Shown here: in pieces, positions 35,021 to 43,439 of the stretch
Layout: every line of letters starts with the position of its first letter
Numbering within the stretch: position 1 is the first letter of the stretch
Assembly (NCBI GenBank): GCA_016191435.1
Contig: JACPOQ010000001.1
Location: 1-64,000 of the forward strand
Source: Chloroflexota bacterium
GTDB taxonomy: Bacteria > Chloroflexota > Dehalococcoidia > Tepidiformales > Tepidiformaceae
Length of the DNA stretch: 64,000 nucleotides
Direction of reading: 5' to 3'
Program-made: the position numbers and the translations under genes
The notes under the pieces: model-generated
Database searches by the model: none
What the model was told of the DNA's origin: nothing
The model's input: only the letters and a program-made list of their open reading frames with translations

Positions 35021-35551
35021 CTACCTTTCGAGGACGTATCGCTTGTAGGCCGCGTACCAATCTGCAGCGATCGCCTGCTGGGCCGTGGCGAGGTCCAGCT
35101 TGCCGCTGCACACGAGGTCGTTGAGGCGATTTTCGAGCCTGTCCTTCTGGAGCGAGCCGGGGGCGGGCTTCTCGGGCTCCGGCCAGAGGTTCTTGATGTC
35201 GTTGCTGCCGCCGAGTTCGAGCGGGATGAGGTGGTCGACTTCGAAGGTGCCCGAGGGAGCGGTGAAGTTGTAGTTCGCGAGCACTTCGCGGCGGACGGCG
35301 GCGGGGACGTTTCGCACCTTCTTCGTGTAGCCCGTCACGCAGATGACGTCGGTGCCAACGGGGAAGACGTCGCCGGGTGTAAGACGCGGGTCCGGGCGGA
35401 TGACGGTGAAGCCGTCCTCGCCGGCATCGGCCGCGGTGGCGCCGGAGTCGGCCGAGACCAGCAGCAGCACGAGGGCCACGGCGCCCACGATGGCGACCGC
35501 CGCGAGGACGCCGGTAACGGCGAGGGAGAACCACGAGGAGCGGCGAGCCAC
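35021..35551 (-). CDS. Membrane-anchored HNH-like nuclease domain protein
   Basis: About 176 residues. An N-terminal helix (LAVTGVLAAVAIVGAVALVLLL) anchors or exports the protein. Residues from about 70 on contain VICVTGYTKKVRNVP and then FEVDHLIPLELGGSNDIKNLWPEP, an HNH-type motif with DH, the Asn-rich loop and NLWPE. The first His of the metal site is in VDHLIPLELGG. HNH domains of this type are found in secreted or phage-like nucleases. GTG at 35551 is the likeliest start; no good ribosome site is seen, and a GTG slightly upstream is possible. Confidence 0.72.
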   Translation of the reverse strand: MARRSSWFSLAVTGVLAAVAIVGAVALVLLLVSADSGATAADAGEDGFTVIRPDPRLTPGDVFPVGTDVICVTGYTKKVRNVPAAVRREVLANYNFTAPSGTFEVDHLIPLELGGSNDIKNLWPEPEKPAPGSLQKDRLENRLNDLVCSGKLDLATAQQAIAADWYAAYKRYVLER

Positions 35552-35712
35552 GCAAGATGATTGCACGGGCGGGAGGCATGGGGGTACAGGGAGCGCCCCG
35601 CGGCGACGGCAGTTGTCGCTTGCGCGAGCCTGGCCACAGCCGGAGGCTGGACGGCGTCCGTATACTGCTCGCGGTGGGAATGCGCCGCGCATCGCCGCGG
35701 TGGGGGCACGCC

Positions 35713-36870
35713 ATGGCGAAGCGCCTGATTGTCTGCTCGGACGGCACGTGGAACACCCGTGACAAGGGCAAGCCGACGAACGTCGAGAAGATGGCGCAGG
35801 CCATCCACCCGGCCGCGCACGATGGGACAGAGCAGGTGGTGTTCTACGAAAAAGGCGTGGGCACGAACTGGGGGCTCGATCGCTGGCTCGGCGGCGCCTT
35901 CGGCGCAGGCCTTTCACGCAACGTCGAGGACGCGTACCGCTTCCTCGTCGATAACTACGCCGAAGAGGACGAGGTCTACTTCTTCGGGTTCAGCCGGGGG
36001 GCCTTCACCGCGCGGAGCACGGTCGGACTCATCCGCAAATGCCACCTGCTGCGGAAGGAGCACTCGCACCGCTTCCCGGAGGCATACGCTATCTACCGCA
36101 AGCGGGACGACCCGAAGCTGCCGCCGAACCAGCGCGGCCCCGATAGCGACGAAGCAAAGGCGTTCCGCGAGCGGTACTGCACGCCGATAAAGGTTACGTG
36201 CCTGGGGGTGTGGGACACGGTTGGCGCCCTCGGTATCCCCGGGCACCTCGGCGGGACGTTTCTCGGGAAGATGATCAACCGGGACTTCCAGTTCCACGAC
36301 GTGAAGATCAGCAGCACGGTCGTGCGTAACGCCTACCAGGCACTGGCGATCGATGAGAAGCGTGCGCCGTTCGAGCCCGCCATTTGGTGGCGCGAACGCA
36401 ACACCGAGCAGGCGTTGGAGCAAGCCTGGTTCCCCGGCGGCCACAGCGACGTGGGCGGCGGCTCCGTGACCTGGGACGAAGGGGAGAAGACGGGTAGCCT
36501 CGCCGATATCCCGTTCGCGTGGATGGTCGAGCGGGCGAAGCGGCACGGGCTCGGCTTCGACGACGAGTACCTGGCGCGGCGGGTCAAGCCCAACCTGCAC
36601 GCCCGGATCGGCAATTCGCGGACGGGCATCTACCGGCTGGCGCCGCCGTACGTCCGGCCGCTGGTCGCGATGCCGCGGGATCGCACGTTGAAGGAACTGC
36701 TGGCGCAGCGGACGAAGGACCGCCCCGGCGAGGACCCGGTGACGCAGCCGCCCGTGCTGGAGTGGCCGCAGGTGGTGCACGAAAGCGCCCGCCAGCGCTA
36801 TGCCGAGGACGCGAAATACCGGCCCAAGAACCTCGTGGCGTTCCTCGCAGGCGAGAAGTCGGCGGAGTAG
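35713..36870 (+). CDS. DUF2235 / T6SS Tle1-like alpha/beta hydrolase
   Basis: 385 residues. The opening KRLIVCSDGTWNTRDKGKPT is the DUF2235 signature. The nucleophile elbow is GFSRGAFTARS near residue 94. VTCLGVWDTVGALGIP and WFPGGHSDVGGG supply the remaining conserved Asp and His residues. Relatives include Tle1-type phospholipases and a fungal-like family. No signal peptide and no type VI secretion genes are in the window, so a housekeeping lipase or esterase is as likely as an effector. Confidence 0.85.
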   Translation: MAKRLIVCSDGTWNTRDKGKPTNVEKMAQAIHPAAHDGTEQVVFYEKGVGTNWGLDRWLGGAFGAGLSRNVEDAYRFLVDNYAEEDEVYFFGFSRGAFTARSTVGLIRKCHLLRKEHSHRFPEAYAIYRKRDDPKLPPNQRGPDSDEAKAFRERYCTPIKVTCLGVWDTVGALGIPGHLGGTFLGKMINRDFQFHDVKISSTVVRNAYQALAIDEKRAPFEPAIWWRERNTEQALEQAWFPGGHSDVGGGSVTWDEGEKTGSLADIPFAWMVERAKRHGLGFDDEYLARRVKPNLHARIGNSRTGIYRLAPPYVRPLVAMPRDRTLKELLAQRTKDRPGEDPVTQPPVLEWPQVVHESARQRYAEDAKYRPKNLVAFLAGEKSAE

Positions 36871-36932
36871 GGGCGCGGGCGTCCCGGCGGCCTCGCATTG
36901 ACCTGCCGCTCGCGGGCGGGCGACTATGACGC

Positions 36933-38240
36933 ATGGCCGAGGAATCCGGGGCGCGGCACGACCCGCTCGCTGCGCTGCGCCAGCCTCAGTTCTTGCTGTT
37001 CTCGTTCGCGCGGCTGTTCTCGGGCATGGCGACCATGCTGCTGGCGGCGGCGCTGGCGTGGCAGGTGTATGCGATCTCGGGGTCGGCATGGCAGCTGGCG
37101 ATGATCGGCGTGGTGGGGTTCATCCCGTCGCTCGGGTTCAGCCTGGTCGCGGGGGCGGTCGCGGATCGCTACGACCGGCGCAAGCTCGCTATCATCGCGC
37201 AGGGGACGCAGCTGGCCGCGGCGGCGGGCCTTGCGGGCGTGACACTCGCCGGAACCGATAACCTCGCGATCATCTACGCGCTCTTCTTCGCGTGGTCGCT
37301 GGCGGCGGCGTTCGATTGGCCGGCGCGGTCGGCGCTGCTGCCGCTGCTCGTATCGCGGGAGACATTCGCGAACGCGATCGTCGTGAGCGGGACAATCCAG
37401 CAGCTGTCGTTCGTGAGCGGCCCGCCGCTGGCGGGCGTGCTGATCGCGGTGTCCGGCGTGGGGCTGGCGTACAGCGCGCTGGTGGCGTTGATGGCGGCGG
37501 CGGTGCTGCTGATGGCGACGCTGAAGCCCCGCCCGGATGAGGCGCCGAAGCGGAGCGTGAGCTTCGCGGGCGTGATGGAGGGCGTGCGGTTCGTCTGGCG
37601 TCGGCAGCCGGTGCTGGGCTCGATGACGCTGGACATGTTCGCGGTCATCTTCGGCGGCGCGACCATCCTGCTGCCGATCTACGCGAAAGAGATCCTCGAT
37701 GTCGGGGCGGTGGGGTACGGCCTCTTGCTCGGGGCGATCGACGGCGGGGCGCTGGTGATGTCGGTGATCCTGGTGATGCGGCCGCAGGTGCAGCGGACGG
37801 GCCGCACGCTGCTGTTCGCGGTGCTGGGGTTCGGGCTCGCGACGATGGTGTTCGGGGCGTCGCGCTGGTTCCCGCTGTCGCTGCTGGCCTGCATCGGCAT
37901 CGGCTTCTCGGACCAGATCAGCGTGGTGATGCGGCAGACGACCATCCAACTGGCGACGCCGGACGCGCTGCGCGGGCGCGTAACCTCGGTGAACATGCTG
38001 TTCATCGGCGCCTCCAACCGGCTGGGCACGGTGGAATCGGGCGTGGTAGCGGCCGCCACGAACGCGACCTTCGCCGTCATCAGCGGGGGCGCGGCCAGCC
38101 TGGCGGTGCTGGGCATCGTGGCGGCGAAGATGCCGGAACTGCGGAACTACCGGCTCACACGCGCGGACCGCTCGGACGACGCGGAGCAGTCAATCGAAAT
38201 TGCGGAACAGGAAGAGGTGGCTTCGGCGGCGGGGGGATGA
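36933..38240 (+). CDS. MFS transporter, EntS/transmembrane secretion effector type
   Basis: 435 residues with 12 predicted membrane helices. LRQPQFLLFSFARLFSGMATMLL and the loop GAVADRYDRRKLAII between helices 2 and 3 fit the MFS_3 (EntS-like) exporters. These move siderophores or other small molecules out of the cell. Substrate unknown. The stop lies 30 bases from the convergent sugar dehydrogenase gene. Confidence 0.88.
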   Translation: MAEESGARHDPLAALRQPQFLLFSFARLFSGMATMLLAAALAWQVYAISGSAWQLAMIGVVGFIPSLGFSLVAGAVADRYDRRKLAIIAQGTQLAAAAGLAGVTLAGTDNLAIIYALFFAWSLAAAFDWPARSALLPLLVSRETFANAIVVSGTIQQLSFVSGPPLAGVLIAVSGVGLAYSALVALMAAAVLLMATLKPRPDEAPKRSVSFAGVMEGVRFVWRRQPVLGSMTLDMFAVIFGGATILLPIYAKEILDVGAVGYGLLLGAIDGGALVMSVILVMRPQVQRTGRTLLFAVLGFGLATMVFGASRWFPLSLLACIGIGFSDQISVVMRQTTIQLATPDALRGRVTSVNMLFIGASNRLGTVESGVVAAATNATFAVISGGAASLAVLGIVAAKMPELRNYRLTRADRSDDAEQSIEIAEQEEVASAAGG

Positions 38241-38245
38241 CGGCG

Positions 38246-38264
38246 GCCCGAGGCCCGAGGGCGG
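38246..38264. repeat. GGCCCGAG repeat words
   Basis: Two adjacent GGCCCGAG words in the 30-base gap between convergent genes, same family as at 15695 and 29597. Confidence 0.5.
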
Positions 38265-38270
38265 CGACGC

Positions 38271-39542
38271 TCAGTCCGGGGTGGCGGGGCGGCCGATGCC
38301 GACGTAGCGGACGCCGGCGGCTTCGAGGGCGGCGCGATCGAGGGCGTTGCGAGCGTCGAGGACGAGCGGGGCGATGGCGGGCCAATCGAGCGCGGCGTAG
38401 GCGCGGTGGTAGCTGTGGAGGACGGCGACGTCGTAGCCGGCGAGCGGCGCGGGGGCCGGTTCGAAACCGAGGTCGCGGACGCCGTCTTCGCTGAGCAGGG
38501 CGTCGTGGCCGCGGACCACCGCGCCACGCGCGGTGAACTCGCGCAGGAGGTCGACAGCATTCGTGTGCGGTGTGACGGCGACGTTCGGGCGGAAGGTCAG
38601 CCCGAGGATGAGCACGCGCTTGCCGGCGAGGCCACCGAGCAGCGCATCGACGCGCGCAGCGGCGTAGGCGGGCATGGCGTCGTTGACTTCGCGGCCGAGC
38701 GCGGAGAGCGAGCTGGGGCCGCGGCCCTGGAGGAGGAAGTGCGGGTAGACGGGGATGCAGTGGCCGCCGACGCCGGTGCCGGGCGTGTGGATGTGCGAGT
38801 AGGGCTGGCTGTTCGCGGCGCGGATCACCTCGGCGATATCGACGCCGTAGGCATCGGCGACCCGCGCGAGCTCGTTCGCGAGCGCGATGTTGAGGTCGCG
38901 GTACGCGCCTTCGGAGAGCTTGCTCAGCTCGGCGGTCTCGGCGTTGGCGAGCTCGTAGACTTCGCCGCCGAACACCTCGCGGTAGAAGGCGGCGGCGCGG
39001 GCGCCGGACTCGCGGTCGATGCCACCGACGACCTTCGGGTACTTCGTGAGGTCTTCGATCACACGGCCCATCAAGAGCCGCTCGGGGCTGAAGGCGACGA
39101 AGAGGTCGCGGCCGAGCACGAGACCGCCGGATTCGAGGCGCGGCGCGAGCTGTGCGCGCGTGGTGCCGACGGGCAGGGTGGTGTCGAAGATGCAGAGCGT
39201 GCCGGGGCGGAGGCCTTTCGCGACCGCGTCGCAGGCGCCGAACAGCATCTCGAGGTCGGCGCGGCCTTCGCCATCGACATCGACGGCGACGGCAAAGAGC
39301 ACCGTGTCGCACTGCGCGACGGCGGTGGCGGTATCAGTGGTGGCGACGAGGGCGTGCGAGGCGGCGAGCGCCGGGAGGAGCTCGCTGAGGCCCGCCTCGT
39401 CCGGGATGGGGTTCTCGCCGCGGTTGACGGCGGCGACGCGCTCGGCATCGATATCGCAGCCGAAAACGCGGTGGCCCTTGCTGGCTATGGCTGCGGCGAG
39501 CGGCAGGCCGATGCGTCCGATGCCGATGACCGCGACGTTCAT
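38271..39542 (-). CDS. Nucleotide-sugar dehydrogenase (UDP-GlcNAc or UDP-ManNAc type)
   Basis: 423 residues. The Rossmann N-terminus is VAVIGIGRIGLPLAAAIAS. The catalytic Cys lies in GTGVGGHCIPVYPHFL (about residue 260), and LSKLSEGAYRDLNIALANE is the conserved middle helix with the catalytic Lys. The enzyme oxidises C6 of a UDP-HexNAc to the uronic acid with two NAD. Sequence favours the WecC/WbpA branch over UDP-glucose dehydrogenase. Its start overlaps the stop of the upstream Gfo/Idh/MocA gene by four bases. The two together match the WbpA-WbpB steps of diacetamido-sugar synthesis. Confidence 0.88.
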   Translation of the reverse strand: MNVAVIGIGRIGLPLAAAIASKGHRVFGCDIDAERVAAVNRGENPIPDEAGLSELLPALAASHALVATTDTATAVAQCDTVLFAVAVDVDGEGRADLEMLFGACDAVAKGLRPGTLCIFDTTLPVGTTRAQLAPRLESGGLVLGRDLFVAFSPERLLMGRVIEDLTKYPKVVGGIDRESGARAAAFYREVFGGEVYELANAETAELSKLSEGAYRDLNIALANELARVADAYGVDIAEVIRAANSQPYSHIHTPGTGVGGHCIPVYPHFLLQGRGPSSLSALGREVNDAMPAYAAARVDALLGGLAGKRVLILGLTFRPNVAVTPHTNAVDLLREFTARGAVVRGHDALLSEDGVRDLGFEPAPAPLAGYDVAVLHSYHRAYAALDWPAIAPLVLDARNALDRAALEAAGVRYVGIGRPATPD

Positions 39543-40552
39543 GCTTCCGCCAGGATGGGCGCGACGGCGATCGGGCGGTCTTCGCGCGAGGACTGCACGA
39601 GCGCTTCGGCGATGGCGAGGGCGGCCATGCCGTCGGCGGCGCTTACGGGCGCTGGTCCGCCGGCGAGGATGGCGTCGCGGAAGGCTTCGAGCTCGACGCG
39701 GAGGGGCTCGCGGTTGGCGATGGGGTACCGCGTCATCGGGCCTTCGGTGACGCTGGCGATGGCGCCCTCGCGCGCGGCGGCGGCGTAGTTTTCGTAGAAC
39801 ACGAGCGACTGGGCGGCGTAATCGGCGACGAACATGCCCTTCTCGCAGAGGACCGTCAGGGAGCGCTCCTTCATCGGGGTGAGCCAGTTGATGTCGAGCA
39901 GGCCCATCGCGCCGCCGGCGAAGCGGAGGCTGCCAGCGAACAGGTCCTCGTTGGCGGTGTTGATGTGGCGGCGGGCTTCGGCGAAGACGCGCTCCACGTC
40001 GGCGGCGAGGAGGTAGCGCATGATGTCGATATCGTGGGGCGCGAGGTCGTGGATGACGCCGACATCGCGGATGCGGTGGGGGAACGGCCCGACACGGCGT
40101 GCCCGCACCTGGATGACGCGCCCGCCCTGACCGGCATCGAGGCGGGCTTTGAGCTCGCGGATGGCCGGGTTAAAGCGCTCGATGTGGCCGACGGTAAGGA
40201 TGACGCCGCGCTTCTCGGCGGCGCGGGCCAGGCGAGCGGCGGCATCGAGGGTGGCGGCGATGGGCTTTTCGACGAGGACGTGCGCGCCGGCTTCGATCGC
40301 CTGCAGGGCGACGGACTCGTGGAGGCCGGTGGGCACCACGATGGAGACGAAATCGGGCCGGGTTTCGGCGAGGAGCTCGGCGACGCCGGCGAAGCCCGCT
40401 ACGGGCCGGCCGCCGACCGCCTTCTGGACGCGCTCGGGGTCGGGGTCGGCGACGCCGGCGAGCTCGACGCCCGGCGTATCGCTGAGGACGCGGGCGTGGT
40501 TCGCGCCCATGGAGCCGAGGCCAATGACGGCGGCGCGGAGGACGGTGGGCAT
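39539..40552 (-). CDS. Gfo/Idh/MocA oxidoreductase, likely UDP-HexNAc(A) 3-dehydrogenase
   Basis: 337 residues. NAD-binding GLGSMGANHARVL at the N-terminus, EKPIAATLDAA with the conserved Lys, then VGHIERFNPA and HDLAPHDIDIMRYLL typical of WlbA/WbpB and UDP-GlcNAc 3-dehydrogenase relatives. It would oxidise the C3 hydroxyl before transamination. It overlaps the following dehydrogenase by four bases. The matching aminotransferase and acetyltransferase lie at 56.2-58.1 kb. The start MPTVLRAAVIG is chosen; upstream codons are Pro/Arg-rich. Confidence 0.82.
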   Translation of the reverse strand: MPTVLRAAVIGLGSMGANHARVLSDTPGVELAGVADPDPERVQKAVGGRPVAGFAGVAELLAETRPDFVSIVVPTGLHESVALQAIEAGAHVLVEKPIAATLDAAARLARAAEKRGVILTVGHIERFNPAIRELKARLDAGQGGRVIQVRARRVGPFPHRIRDVGVIHDLAPHDIDIMRYLLAADVERVFAEARRHINTANEDLFAGSLRFAGGAMGLLDINWLTPMKERSLTVLCEKGMFVADYAAQSLVFYENYAAAAREGAIASVTEGPMTRYPIANREPLRVELEAFRDAILAGGPAPVSAADGMAALAIAEALVQSSREDRPIAVAPILAEA

Positions 40553-40590
40553 AGGGCGAGGGTATCGCGGCGCGCGGGCAGGGGCTAGCG

Positions 40591-40606
40591 GATTCACGAT
40601 TCACGC
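40591..40606. repeat. GATTCACG tandem repeat
   Basis: Two copies of GATTCACG just upstream of the Gfo/Idh/MocA gene, same family as at 9266 and 12789. Confidence 0.7.
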
Positions 40607-40676
40607 GCGGCATCACCGATCGGGTCCCGGCGACGCAACCGCCCGTGGGCCATCGCGACCATCCGTCCGGGGTGGG

Positions 40677-40994
40677 CTAGCAGCAGGCGACCGCGGCGGC
40701 GCTTTCGATGCCGGTGCAAAACTCGAGGAGCCAGCGCAGGACTTCGGGGTCGAGGCAGTAGCAACGGTCGCCTTCGCCATCGATGGCGCCGCGCACGATG
40801 CCGGCGTCCTTGAGCACTTTGAGGTGCTCGCTCACGGTCGATTGCGCGAGCGGCAGCACGCCGACGAGGTCGCCGGTGACGCAGGTGGAGCGCCCGGCGA
40901 GCTCGCGGACGATGCGCACGCGGGCGGGGTTGCCGAGCGCCCGGAAAAGGGCGGCGGCGCGTTCTTCGTCGGTGGTGAGCGTGACGGCTTTCAC
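40677..40994 (-). CDS. arsR: ArsR/SmtB family arsenic-responsive repressor
   Basis: 105 residues from a GTG with AGGAG eight bases upstream. Winged helix: LFRALGNPARVRIVREL, then VLPLAQSTVSEHLKVLKDAGIV as recognition helix. Cys residues at 38, 78, 80, 93 and a C-terminal pair at 104-105 provide candidate As(III) thiols; a C-terminal CC resembles the AfArsR type of site. It would repress the ars operon until As(III) binds. It faces the MFS-aquaporin-arsC operon at 43.8-46.4 kb but is now separated from it by a 2.7-kb mobile element. Confidence 0.85.
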   Translation of the reverse strand: MKAVTLTTDEERAAALFRALGNPARVRIVRELAGRSTCVTGDLVGVLPLAQSTVSEHLKVLKDAGIVRGAIDGEGDRCYCLDPEVLRWLLEFCTGIESAAAVACC

Positions 40995-41030
40995 GCGGGT
41001 GGCTCCTGCAGTTGACCTGTGGGAACAGCG

Positions 41031-41046
41031 TATCGTAATTTTGCGA
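41031..41046. promoter_or_regulatory. Candidate ArsR operator, left copy
   Basis: TATCGTAATTTTGCGA is an imperfect palindrome with arms TCG.AA and TT.CGA, typical of ArsR-family operators. It lies in the arsR upstream region. The right-hand copy near the structural operon keeps the half TTTTGCGATA but has lost the left arm to the mobile element. If both are merged the ancestral site would read TATCG-N8-CGATA. Confidence 0.4.
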
Positions 41047-41068
41047 CGGCGTGGTCATCGGATATTTC
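41039..41068. repeat. 30-bp direct repeat, left of the mobile element
   Basis: This 30-base segment ends exactly where the left inverted repeat begins. It matches 43755-43784 on the other side at 28 of 30 positions; the differences are CG against TA. It contains a TTGCGA and a TATTTC hexamer in promoter-like spacing. Confidence 0.85.
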
Positions 41069-41095
41069 GGTAATTATCCCTTGACAGCACGTAGG
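41069..41095 (+). repeat. Left terminal inverted repeat of the IS1595-type element
   Basis: Begins GGTAATTATCCC and includes TTGACAGCACGTAGG. The TTGACA inside it serves as the -35 box of the transposase promoter. Pairs with 43724-43751. Confidence 0.85.
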
Positions 41096-41109
41096 CCCTG
41101 GCTCAGAAT
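41081..41109 (+). promoter_or_regulatory. Transposase promoter, leaderless
   Basis: Consensus TTGACA at 41081-41086 and CAGAAT at 41104-41109 are 17 bases apart. The expected start of transcription is at or next to the A of the transposase ATG (41116), and there is no Shine-Dalgarno. The -35 box is part of the terminal inverted repeat. Confidence 0.6.
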
Positions 41110-41115
41110 TCAATC

Positions 41116-42045
41116 ATGGCCGAGAAGTTCAAGCCCGCCAAGTACACGATCAACGACTTCAACCGGGACTACCCGGATGAGGAAAGCTGCCTCGTGGCCA
41201 TCGTGGACATGCTCTACCCGGCGGGCATCCCTTGCCGGGCGTGCGGTCAGGTTCGCGCCCACGCCAGGCTGAGCAACCGGCGGGCATGGTCCTGCGCTCA
41301 CTGCGGCACGCACGTCTACCCGCTCGCGGGCACCATCTTCGCGAAGAGCACCACGCCGCTTAAGAGCTGGTTCTACGCCATGTTCTTAATGGCGAGCACC
41401 CGGTGCGGCATCTCTGCCAAGCAACTGGAGCGCGAGCTGGGCGTCACGTACAAGACGGCCTGGCGCATGTTCACTCAGATCCGGAAGCTCATGGAGGAGG
41501 ACGGTGGCCCGCTTTCGGGCGAGGTCGAGGTTGACGAAACCTTCGTCGGCGGCAAGTTCAGCAACCGCGCGCACGTGAAGCACTCCCGCAACTCCCTCTC
41601 GAACAAGGTCGTTGTCATCGGCGCTGTCCAGCGCGGCGGCAAGGTCACCACAGCCGTTATCCCGAACGTCCGCAAAACCCATCTCGTGAATTTAATCGCG
41701 GAACGAATCATGCCCGCCGCGACGGTGTTCACGGATGAGGCGAAGGGCTATGACAAGCTCGGTGGCCGGGGCTACGTCCACCATCGGGTCAACCATTCCG
41801 CGAAGGTCTACGTGTCCGGCAACGTCCACACGAACACCATCGAAGGCTTCTGGAGCCTGATGAAAAATGGCATCCGGGGCACGCACCACGCCGTTGGCGC
41901 GGCATATCTCCAGAGCTACGTAAACGAATACGCGTTCCGCTACAACCATCGGCGGGACGCAAGCCCGATGTTCCGGGTGCTCGCAAACCGGGTAACCAAG
42001 ACGCGGTATGGGATCTATGGGACGTACGCGCCCATCGGGGAATAA
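41116..42045 (+). CDS. IS1595-family transposase (ISXO2-like)
   Basis: 309 residues. An N-terminal zinc ribbon (Cys40/43 and Cys60/63) is followed by a helix-turn-helix region (GISAKQLERELGVTYKTAW). The ISXO2-like DDE domain has Asp140 in EVDETFVGG, Asp207 in VFTDEAKGY, and Glu243 or Asn240 in HTNTIEGFWSLMKNGIRG. The catalytic set is complete, so the enzyme is probably active. The 3' end overlaps an antisense small gene by 31 bases. Confidence 0.93.
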   Translation: MAEKFKPAKYTINDFNRDYPDEESCLVAIVDMLYPAGIPCRACGQVRAHARLSNRRAWSCAHCGTHVYPLAGTIFAKSTTPLKSWFYAMFLMASTRCGISAKQLERELGVTYKTAWRMFTQIRKLMEEDGGPLSGEVEVDETFVGGKFSNRAHVKHSRNSLSNKVVVIGAVQRGGKVTTAVIPNVRKTHLVNLIAERIMPAATVFTDEAKGYDKLGGRGYVHHRVNHSAKVYVSGNVHTNTIEGFWSLMKNGIRGTHHAVGAAYLQSYVNEYAFRYNHRRDASPMFRVLANRVTKTRYGIYGTYAPIGE

Positions 42046-42197
42046 GCGCAGCGCGCGAGCGCGGCACGGAATAGGGCGATTCCCCTCTCCCAATCTGCGA
42101 GAGCCGCCTGTGGGCTGTCGCCGAACCCTGCTAGCTTTGGAGTCTGGCTCCGGGCGAGCCACCCATTCTTGATCTGTTCAACCGTTGGTTCATTCAT
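42015..42197 (-). CDS. HicB-like small protein, antisense to the transposase end
   Basis: 60 residues starting MNEPTVEQIKNGWLARS. The core PKLAGFGDSPQAALADWERG resembles the HicB/DUF1902-type fold (G-x-GDTPEEAL-x-x-x-E), often an antitoxin partner. No HicA toxin is adjacent, so it may be an orphan or a partial copy. It is convergent with the transposase and its last 31 bases overlap the end of that gene. A start 15 bases further upstream is possible. Confidence 0.45.
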   Translation of the reverse strand: MNEPTVEQIKNGWLARSQTPKLAGFGDSPQAALADWERGIALFRAALARCAYSPMGAYVP

Positions 42198-42319
42198 GCC
42201 CAGATGATGCATAAAGTGGCGGCAATCTGAAAAGTGCAGTGGCCAATGCAAATGGTGCCTTGACGCTGAGTGGCATACCCCGTACGTTTAAGCCACGTTT
42301 CCCCAAGGAGTTACGCTAC

Positions 42320-43063
42320 ATGCCCGATGACAGCAGGATTCGCCCGTACGCCGCCGTTGGTAACGTGAAGGATCTGCTGCGCCGTTACCGGAACAGGAAC
42401 CTCCCCGACACAATGACCCAGGACACGCTCCGCGTGGCGGGCGTGCCGGAAGGGATGATTAGCCGCACGGTGGCAGCTTTCCGGTTTCTCGGGCTGCTTA
42501 ACGAGGCGAACGAGCCGACTGATGAGTGGCGCGCGCTCAACGATATGGATGATTCCAACTACCCGGATATGCTCGCGCGCATCCTCCGTGCGGCGTATGC
42601 GGAGACGTTCGCGGAGATCGATCCAACGACCGACCCGCAACCTCGCATCCGAAGCCACTTCCAGAAGTACCAGCCGAAGTCACAGATTGACCGAATGGTG
42701 ACGCTGTTCCTTGCACTTTGCGCCGAGGCGGGTATTCCAACGCTCGATACCCCCAAGCAGCGGGTGACGAAAAACCAGCAAACCGAGGAAGCCCGCGGGC
42801 GCCGAGTCGGTGTGGTATCCAAGCGGCCGCTTCCTCCTACTCTGCCAGCCCCGTTCATTGCGCCGACCGCCGGCGAATCCAAGGTGATAACCCTGTACGG
42901 CGGTGGCACGCTTTCCCTTCACGCATCTGTCCGGTTCTTCGAGCTGCCCAAGGAGGATCGCGAGTTCGTCTTCAAGCTGCTCGACCAATTCTCGGACTAT
43001 GAGAACCGGAAGCTCATCGCGGCGCCGACATCGATGCCGCAGATCGAAGCCGCCACTGCCTAA
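42320..43063 (+). CDS. DUF5343 family cargo protein
   Basis: 247 residues from an ATG with AAGGAG at 42305-42310. Residues 8-125 match the DUF5343 pattern as I know it: YAAVGNVKDLLRRYRNRNLP, a helix with TQDTLRVAGVPEGMISRTV, FRFLGLLNEANEPTDEWRAL and ARILRAAYAETFAEI. The rest has a basic linker and a compact C-terminal segment (VITLYGGGTLSLHASVRFFELP). Function unknown; such proteins are often found on mobile elements. An upstream GTG in frame at 42239 would lengthen it but lacks a ribosome site. Confidence 0.7.
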   Translation: MPDDSRIRPYAAVGNVKDLLRRYRNRNLPDTMTQDTLRVAGVPEGMISRTVAAFRFLGLLNEANEPTDEWRALNDMDDSNYPDMLARILRAAYAETFAEIDPTTDPQPRIRSHFQKYQPKSQIDRMVTLFLALCAEAGIPTLDTPKQRVTKNQQTEEARGRRVGVVSKRPLPPTLPAPFIAPTAGESKVITLYGGGTLSLHASVRFFELPKEDREFVFKLLDQFSDYENRKLIAAPTSMPQIEAATA

Positions 43064-43098
43064 TCCAGTTGTACAGGCAGCTGTTGGGGATAACAAGA

Positions 43099-43141
43099 GA
43101 GGCGGGGGGCCTGTAGGTTTACGAGGCCAACCCCCCGCCTC
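43099..43141. terminator. Strong inverted repeat between cargo genes
   Basis: GAGGCGGGGGG (43099-43109) pairs perfectly with CCCCCCGCCTC (43131-43141) around a 21-base loop. It sits behind the DUF5343-like gene and before the convergent small gene at 43166. There is no T-run, so it may act as a bidirectional stem-loop terminator or a protein site. Confidence 0.5.
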
Positions 43142-43165
43142 GGGAAGGAGTTCTACCAATGGTAG

Positions 43166-43348
43166 TTAGGCTCTGTCGGCCGGGTTCCCCCGTGTGGCAT
43201 CCGAGGCTCTTGTTGCACGCCTAATCAGCGCCCGCAAGGCCGAACGGTTAAAGCCCGGATCGAGCTTGCGCTCGATCTCCGGGTCACGCAACGCCCCGTC
43301 CTCGTAAGAGGGTCGGGGCTTCTCTTTGCCGCGCGGTGTGCCACCCAT
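43166..43348 (-). CDS. Small hypothetical cargo protein
   Basis: 60 residues, basic, starting MGGTPRGKEKPRPSYEDGAL. Residues 25-45 (IERKLDPGFNRSALRALIRR) could be a short helix pair. No family is recognised. TACGCT lies exactly six bases before the ATG on this strand with no Shine-Dalgarno, the same leaderless pattern as the transposase and ruvB. It lies inside the mobile element. Confidence 0.45.
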   Translation of the reverse strand: MGGTPRGKEKPRPSYEDGALRDPEIERKLDPGFNRSALRALIRRATRASDATRGNPADRA

Positions 43349-43439
43349 GCGGCTAGCGTATCACGCCCTGCCTCTGCCGTAGACACGGCACCAGGGCCTT
43401 CGCCCTATAATCAGTAAAACGAATAGGCGGTTATACCCA

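Noticed and set aside
43099..43141. CRISPR-like or riboswitch structure at the strong hairpin
   Set aside because: A single inverted repeat without spacers or aptamer motifs; treated as a stem-loop.
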